Source: Streptacidiphilus jiangxiensis
GTDB taxonomy: Bacteria > Actinomycetota > Actinomycetes > Streptomycetales > Streptomycetaceae
DNA: 51,087 nt
NCBI RefSeq assembly: GCF_900109465.1
Contig: NZ_FOAZ01000003.1
Span: 539,251 to 590,337 of the forward strand
Direction of reading: 5' to 3'
Shown here: one piece after another, positions 50,842 through 51,087 of the stretch
How the letters are laid out: the number at the start of each line of letters is the position of its first letter
Numbering within the stretch: position 1 is the stretch's first letter
Notes under the pieces: generated by a model
Databases searched by the model: none
What the model saw: the letters and a program-made list of their open reading frames with translations, nothing else
What the model was told of the DNA's origin: nothing
Made by a program: the position numbers and the translations under genes

Positions 50842-50871
50842 TTGGTTCCGACCGAAGAAATCAGCTAGAGT
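50842..50871 (+). promoter_or_regulatory. rRNA-operon promoter (P2)
   Basis: TTGGTT (50842-50847) and TAGAGT (50866-50871) are 18 bases apart. The pattern resembles other Streptomyces rrn promoters. Confidence 0.65.
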
Positions 50872-50921
50872 TTCACTCGTCGGAACGGGCCGGAGCGAAA
50901 AGCGAAAGCCGAAAGTTCTGA

Positions 50922-50927
50922 TAGAGT
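50922..50927 (+). promoter_or_regulatory. Possible third rRNA promoter (-10 only)
   Basis: TAGAGT in TTCTGATAGAGTAGAAAA repeats the P2 -10, but the -35 position is purine-rich and not consensus. Confidence 0.4.
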
Positions 50928-51087
50928 AGAAAACGAAGGAAGCGCCCGGAGGGCCTGGTGAAACAGGCGCGAAGGAAGCGTCCGTTCCTTGAGAACTCAA
51001 CAGCGTGCCAAAAGTCAACGCCAGTTACTTTTGAGAACAAATTTTCAGCGAGGACGCTGTGCACGGGTCCGTCTATTCCGGCGGATG

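Larger units (their letters stand above)
50733..51087 (+). other. 5' leader of a 16S-23S-5S rRNA operon (continues past window)
   Basis: The sequence CCTTGAGAACTCAACAGCG followed by TGCCAAAAGTCAACGCCAGT is the leader normally found just before 16S rRNA in Streptomyces, including antitermination and processing elements. The 16S 5' end (AGAGTTTGATCCTGG) is not reached before base 51087. Confidence 0.85.

Overview
The window is high-GC actinobacterial DNA of Streptomycetales type (Streptomyces, Kitasatospora or Streptacidiphilus). Evidence: strong third-position GC, many GTG starts, leaderless-looking genes, a complete cvnA-D conservon, a c-di-AMP (ydaO/yuaA-type) riboswitch before a cell-wall peptidase gene, the conserved 5' leader of a Streptomyces-type rRNA operon at the right edge, and a block (about 35.6-50.7 kb) whose gene order resembles, from memory, the S. 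coelicolor region around SCO4109-SCO4120 (trmB, oxidoreductase, sporulation-associated regulator, asparagine-synthase-like, DsbA-like, SCO4117-type sigma factor, atrA, ndh, SpoIIE-type phosphatase).

Layout. 1-2.3 kb: 3' end of a DEAD-box RNA helicase gene with an Arg/Asp-rich tail, a convergent candidate small RNA on the minus strand, a nucleotidyltransferase and an alpha/beta hydrolase. 2.3-11.3 kb: tRNA-Lys, a fused alpha-beta glycyl-tRNA synthetase, an FMN/F420-type split-barrel protein, a secreted protein translationally coupled to a small lipoprotein, an S9 peptidase, a cupin and an arginyl-tRNA synthetase. 11.3-12.1 kb: gene-poor, with an inverted pair of perfect DnaA boxes. 12.1-15.7 kb: DedA protein, crcB-DUF190-crcB fluoride operon, LCP-family cell-wall ligase. 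15.9-24.0 kb: osmoprotectant ABC operon (ATPase and two permeases), a complete conservon in the opposite direction, then the matching substrate-binding lipoprotein. 24.1-31.4 kb: MarR/MFS divergent pair, a polytopic GT-C-like protein, UppP, a thioredoxin lipoprotein, a BASS transporter, and a riboswitch-controlled M23-like protein.

31.5-39.2 kb: minus-strand genes (small membrane protein, a 529-residue protein of unknown function, PrsW protease, TrmB, an LhgO-type oxidase, an NsdA/ORF1590-like regulator). 39.9-50.7 kb: a degenerate asparagine-synthase-like protein, a universal stress protein, a FrnE-like oxidoreductase, a membrane-tethered ECF sigma factor with an extracytoplasmic NPCBM domain, an AtrA-like TetR regulator divergent from a type II NADH dehydrogenase, and a PAS-SpoIIE-HATPase phosphatase. 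The last 380 bases are rRNA-operon promoters and leader; 16S itself begins beyond the window.

The genes are mostly chromosomal core: translation, cell-envelope synthesis and remodelling, osmotic and fluoride stress, and developmental signalling. There is no integrase, transposase, CRISPR array or phage gene. The least explained signals are the stand-alone minus-strand RNA with a 15-base match to the 16S 3' tail, six copies of a palindromic dispersed repeat placed beside stop codons, the 529-residue protein, and several enzymes with altered active-site motifs.
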